From a virus: a DNA stretch of 22,751 bases. The notes under the pieces are model-generated. The model had not been told where the DNA came from, made no database searches, and saw nothing but the letters and a program-made list of their open reading frames with translations. Shown piece by piece: positions 20,846-22,751 of the stretch. Where the stretch lies: IMG/VR virus record IMGVR_UViG_3300023215_002059, positions 1-22,751 of that record. One strand, written 5' to 3'. The translations under genes and the position numbers were made by a program. Each line of letters opens with the position of its first letter. Position 1 is the first letter of the stretch.

Positions 20846-20917
20846 GGTGGGGAGCAGTTCAAGAGTACCCGTTCGCCTTTAGCGAAGAGGTCCTAGGATT
20901 GAACTGATCTCCCCACC
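20846..20917 (+). ncRNA. Long near-perfect 72-base hairpin
   Basis: GGTGGGGAG (20846-20854) pairs with CTCCCCACC (20909-20917); CAGTTCAA (20855-20862) continues with TTGAACTG (20899-20906) across a 2-base AT bulge. Further in, AGTACC/GGTCCT pair with one mismatch, and TTCGC/GCGAA (20872-20876 / 20882-20886) close a 5-base loop. Although it is tRNA-sized with a 7-9 bp outer stem, it lacks D- and T-arms and a CCA end. Only TTTCT follows, so it is a poor terminator. It could be an sRNA, an RNase III substrate or the 3' domain of the preceding RNA. Confidence 0.6.
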
Positions 20918-20948
20918 TTTCTATTGCAAATTCGTGATTTCGGGGCGG

Positions 20949-20999
20949 CGCGAACCTCCCTAAGTTGGGGCGTGATAGGCACTTGAGGATGAAAACAAA
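20949..20999 (+). repeat. Start-linked dispersed element, copy D
   Basis: The core CGCGAACCTCCCTAAGTT (20949-20966) is followed by GGCACTTGAGGATGAAAAC. It starts 98 bases before the ATG at 21047, as in copies B and C, although the promoter type here is different (leader repeat type 2). This separates the element from the leaderless promoter and suggests an independent function. Confidence 0.6.
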
Positions 21000-21004
21000 T
21001 AGCA

Positions 21005-21049
21005 GAATTCACCTTCGTTTTGCTGAGTTTTGCCCCTTATAGGTATATG
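21005..21049 (+). repeat. Leader repeat type 2, copy 2
   Basis: This matches 17882-17926 (GAATTCACCTTCG at the left end, TTTTGCCCCTTATAGGTATATG at the right end), again ending at a start codon. The gene products downstream of the two copies are unrelated, so the block is a shared expression signal and not a shared coding sequence. Confidence 0.7.
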
Positions 21050-21289
21050 AGACAACAAGAAGATCCGACAGACATCACCATCGCACAAGAGCTAACCATC
21101 TCTAAGCTATTCACAGCAGCGCATGAGGCTAGGGGCTTCGACTGGGATTTCAACCATGAGGCACACCATCGCACCCTCTACAATGAAGAGGTGATAATGG
21201 TCCTCAACCAGCTAGAAAAGATCTGGACTGACCAAACTCAAGATGAGATCGCCCTAACCCTAGGCGCGTACATAGGTTGCGTCATCTAG
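21047..21289 (+). CDS. Small acidic early protein (80 aa)
   Basis: Begins MRQQEDPTDITIAQELT and continues as mostly helical sequence with a His-rich turn (DFNHEAHHRTLYNEE) and a hydrophobic end (LTLGAYIGCVI). The start at 21047 is chosen over the upstream in-frame ATG at 21020 because the latter would translate the leader repeat. No family is recognised. The His cluster could bind metal. It stands alone between the structured RNA region and the next promoter. Confidence 0.6.
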   Translation: MRQQEDPTDITIAQELTISKLFTAAHEARGFDWDFNHEAHHRTLYNEEVIMVLNQLEKIWTDQTQDEIALTLGAYIGCVI

Positions 21290-21305
21290 AAATAAGGTTT
21301 TTCCC

Positions 21306-21334
21306 TTGCAACCCCCTCTCCAACCTGATACAAT
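21306..21334 (+). promoter_or_regulatory. Leaderless-type sigma70 promoter
   Basis: TTGCAA (21306-21311), 17-base spacer, TACAAT (21329-21334), AGACGC, then ATG at 21341. The discriminator AGACGC differs by one base from AGACAC of the 19098 promoter. Confidence 0.8.
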
Positions 21335-21340
21335 AGACGC

Positions 21341-21586
21341 ATGAACAAGAACGAGATCAAGTACATCGAAGACCATGAGCCCAACCCGCAAGAGTTGGAT
21401 AATCGTCTTATCACTCTCGCAACAGACCAAGAGGGAACCTTTGGCGACATGAGCCAATTCTACCCCTTCGTCCTTGGCTGGCTGATGGCAGCACATCACA
21501 AAGAAATGGCCGAAGCTGCCCGTGCATGGCTTGGCATTCACTTCCGCGACAAACTAGAAGAATTCGATTCTCTCCACAAAGGATAA
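21341..21586 (+). CDS. Small early protein of unknown function (81 aa)
   Basis: Starts MNKNEIKYIEDHEPNPQELD and includes a helical region FVLGWLMAAHHKEMAEAARA. It is acidic, without Cys clusters, signal or clear membrane helix. Predicted leaderless start; followed after 3 bases by the next gene, which has its own AAGGA Shine-Dalgarno located inside this gene's last codons. First gene of a three-gene operon (21341-22115). No family recognised. Confidence 0.65.
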   Translation: MNKNEIKYIEDHEPNPQELDNRLITLATDQEGTFGDMSQFYPFVLGWLMAAHHKEMAEAARAWLGIHFRDKLEEFDSLHKG

Positions 21587-21589
21587 GAC

Positions 21590-21793
21590 ATGGACAAAAT
21601 ATTTCTCGAAATGAAGCTCTCTGAGTTTCAACGCATCTGCCAAAAGCTAGGCATCGACATTGACCTGCATCATCTTCTCATTCTAGATATGTTCTGGGAT
21701 GGGCATAGTGCTACTGAAGTAGAAGAGGCTATTGAAGTGCTAGACCTAGACAACGAATTCAATCACCTAAACGAGTGGCCTTATGTCTCCTAA
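21590..21793 (+). CDS. Small acidic helical protein (67 aa)
   Basis: Sequence MDKIFLEMKLSEFQRICQKLG followed by IDIDLHHLLILDMFWDG and a UBA-like or helix-bundle pattern (HSATEVEEAIEVLDLDNEF). The segment DGHSATEVEEAIEVL is reminiscent of short helix-turn-helix bundles, but no family can be named. AAGGA 7 bases upstream supports the start. It overlaps the next gene by 11 bases. Confidence 0.65.
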   Translation: MDKIFLEMKLSEFQRICQKLGIDIDLHHLLILDMFWDGHSATEVEEAIEVLDLDNEFNHLNEWPYVS

Positions 21794-22115
21794 AAACGAA
21801 ACCTTTATCATTCCCTGCCATCCTCCCGTCTGCGAGGATATGAAAAACTTCAATATCGAAGATGAGCCGATGAGGGGTGAGCTTGGAGAAATCTCTGAAT
21901 GGGCTGCTCGTATGGCTCTCCGAGATTATCCCGTGGGCTCTGAGCAAGTAATCGCTGAGGTTACGGAACGCGCTTTCAATATTCAATTCCAACTAATCCT
22001 TTCTTCCATGGTCGATAAGGGTCTGGTCGATATGGAATGGTGTGAGGAGCATGGTGAGATAGTGTATGGTCTGACCCCTGGTGGAAAGGCGTTAGGGTCT
22101 CAATTGTTCAAATAA
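21783..22115 (+). CDS. Winged-helix-like small protein (110 aa)
   Basis: The C-terminal half reads FQLILSSMVDKGLVDMEW, then HGEIVYGLTPGGKALGSQL. This is the recognition-helix, wing and YxLTxxGxxL pattern of winged-helix proteins (PadR/MarR-type ends). The N-terminal half has EWAARMALRDYPVGSEQVIAEV, which may form the preceding helices. It is a candidate regulator of the early array, though a DNA-free adaptor role is possible. The ATG at 21783 overlaps the upstream gene; a later Met (MKNFNIED) could be an alternative start. It is the last gene before the next dispersed element. Confidence 0.6.
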   Translation: MSPKNETFIIPCHPPVCEDMKNFNIEDEPMRGELGEISEWAARMALRDYPVGSEQVIAEVTERAFNIQFQLILSSMVDKGLVDMEWCEEHGEIVYGLTPGGKALGSQLFK

Positions 22116-22154
22116 CCCCCCGAGGTCGGCCCCTATTGGCCGATTGGGCCGCGC

Positions 22155-22205
22155 CGCGAGGCTCCGTAACTTAGGGAACGACAATCACTTACAACAGAAA
22201 ATAGT
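22155..22205 (+). repeat. Start-linked dispersed element, copy B
   Basis: The core CGCGAGGCTCCGTAACTT (22155-22172) is followed by CACTTACAACAGAAAA. It starts 98 bases before the ATG at 22253. It is preceded by GGGCCGCGCCG as in copy A, and by an inverted CGGCCC/GGGCCG pair (near 22126-22152) that could form a hairpin at the 3' end of the upstream operon. Confidence 0.65.
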
Positions 22206-22217
22206 CCAAAATAGTTC

Positions 22218-22246
22218 TTGACCCCCACCCCACAACATGATACAAT
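22218..22246 (+). promoter_or_regulatory. Leaderless-type sigma70 promoter for the acidic zinc protein
   Basis: TTGACC (22218-22223), 17-base spacer, TACAAT (22241-22246), AGCGCC, then ATG at 22253. Confidence 0.85.
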
Positions 22247-22252
22247 AGCGCC

Positions 22253-22600
22253 ATGGAACCTACAAACAAAAGCAACCCTATCGAAGCTATGCTCACCTCC
22301 GTCTTTGGTGTGGATCGCGTCAAGACTATCACCGAATCCTTCTGCGTGTCCTGCGACTCCGAGAACAACAATGCAGCTTCCTTCCGTGATGATTTGTCGC
22401 GCAAGGAATACGCAATCTCTGGTATGTGCCAGTCCTGCCAAGATGATATCTTCGGTGTGGGTGATCCTGACGATGATGAGTGGTCCGATGATGAGCCCCC
22501 CGAGATGTCCGATGTGGAGGCTGACGCGGATACGCTCGCCTCTGCTGGCATGGGGACGGATGAGGACTACGGGTATTCTGGAGATCTTGACCATTTCTAG
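22253..22600 (+). CDS. Zinc-finger phage protein with acidic tail (115 aa)
   Basis: The zinc module is FCVSC (C31, C34) then SFRDDLSRKEYAISGMCQSCQ (C59, C62). The FRD-x-LS-R-x-EY-x-ISG-x-CQ-x-CQ pattern is one I recognise from many small phage proteins, especially in actinobacteriophages, whose function is unknown. It is followed by a very acidic tail (DPDDDEWSDDEPPEMSDVE) that could mimic DNA or bind a basic host protein. Predicted leaderless start. An overlapping 153-codon minus-strand frame is a shadow. Confidence 0.8.
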   Translation: MEPTNKSNPIEAMLTSVFGVDRVKTITESFCVSCDSENNNAASFRDDLSRKEYAISGMCQSCQDDIFGVGDPDDDEWSDDEPPEMSDVEADADTLASAGMGTDEDYGYSGDLDHF

Positions 22601-22610
22601 CGGTTTCCGC

Positions 22611-22639
22611 TTGCAATACAGCCTGACCTATGCTATAAT
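22611..22639 (+). promoter_or_regulatory. Sigma70 promoter with long structured leader
   Basis: TTGCAA (22611-22616), 17-base spacer, TATAAT (22634-22639). Transcription should start near 22646, giving a leader of about 60 bases before the ATG at 22706. Confidence 0.85.
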
Positions 22640-22645
22640 AGGTCT

Positions 22646-22705
22646 CACGGATCGGGGACCGTGTTTGATTCCCCACCTCGTTTCTCTCTAGCTAGAGGTT
22701 ACACC
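22646..22705 (+). promoter_or_regulatory. 5' leader with H-type pseudoknot and Shine-Dalgarno hairpin
   Basis: CACGG (22646-22650) pairs with CCGTG (22659-22663); GGGGA in its loop (22654-22658) can pair with TCCCC (22670-22674), giving an H-type pseudoknot with loops of 3, 0 and 6 bases. Downstream, the palindrome CTCTAGCTAGAG (22686-22697) covers the Shine-Dalgarno AGAGG (22694-22698), and CCTC (22676-22679), next to the pseudoknot, could compete for it. The arrangement is riboswitch-like; no known class is recognised. Confidence 0.5.
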
Positions 22706-22751
22706 ATGCACTCTTTCGAGTACAACACCCGAGAGGCTCTGATTCAGGGAC
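22706..22751 (+). CDS. Start of a gene running off the right edge
   Basis: Only 15 codons are visible (MHSFEYNTREALIQG). The start is supported by AGAGG 7 bases upstream and by the promoter at 22611-22639. Too short to identify. Confidence 0.6.
   Translation, partial: MHSFEYNTREALIQG

Noticed and set aside
20846-20917. tRNA gene
   Set aside because: Length and outer stem look tRNA-like, but the arms pair as one long rod, there is no T-loop consensus or D-loop GG, and the stem extends past 7 bp with a bulge.
22133-22594. 153-codon minus-strand frame
   Set aside because: Shadow of the zinc-finger gene, whose CxxC motifs and leaderless promoter on the plus strand are convincing.
17636-22751. 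CRISPR array
   Set aside because: The repeats are few, far apart and start-codon-linked, with no regular repeat-spacer period and no cas-like gene.

Overview
The window comes from a tailed double-stranded DNA phage (Caudoviricetes), probably a contractile-tailed, T4-like virus from an environmental source. The two hallmark genes are clear: a T4 gp17-type large terminase (1556-3097, minus) and a T4 gp20-type portal protein running off the left edge (1-1571, minus). A phage Hsp20 and a GT2-like glycosyltransferase lie beside them. The host cannot be named. The lysis-type protein and the Lgt-like two-helix protein resemble sequences I associate with planctomycete/verrucomicrobial genomes, while the zinc protein at 22253 and the leaderless promoters recall actinobacterial phages. 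These hints conflict.

Layout. (1) 1-5.1 kb: portal and terminase (minus), a head-to-head glycosyltransferase (plus) whose ATG overlaps the terminase ATG, a bidirectional terminator, hsp20 (minus) with a leader that looks like an RNA thermometer, and one plus-strand Cys-rich virion-type gene. (2) 5.1-17.6 kb: a tightly packed minus-strand late operon ending at a hairpin/T-run terminator near 5055-5081. It encodes a PAAR-like spike tip fused to a CARDB-like domain, a LamG/concanavalin-like adhesin, two tandem paralogous large proteins, a lipoprotein with the layout of a unimolecular spanin, a secreted protein, a family of Cys-rich paralogues, and a 688-residue protein with a metzincin (M11-like) zinc protease motif. 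Several of these proteins start with the same short tag, M-x-F-G, often followed by V-T-T-T-T-G. (3) 17.64-17.92 kb: a divergent control region. (4) 17.9-22.75 kb: a plus-strand array of very small genes, visibly richer in G+C, which looks like an early region. It starts with a lysozyme-like protein and an Lgt-C-terminus-like membrane protein, followed by zinc-ribbon, DUF2958, coiled-coil and winged-helix-like proteins.

The most unusual part is the right arm. Five genes have a sigma70-type promoter whose -10 hexamer ends exactly 6 bases before the ATG, which predicts leaderless mRNAs. A dispersed element of about 50 bases occurs four times and starts exactly 98 bases upstream of the start codon in three of them (108 in the fourth). 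A second leader repeat precedes two other genes. A gene-free stretch (20535-21046) is full of inverted repeats and looks like a structured RNA. The last promoter, unlike the others, makes a leader of about 60 bases with a pseudoknot and a hairpin over the ribosome binding site.

All functional statements are read from the sequence by eye; no database or folding calculation was run.
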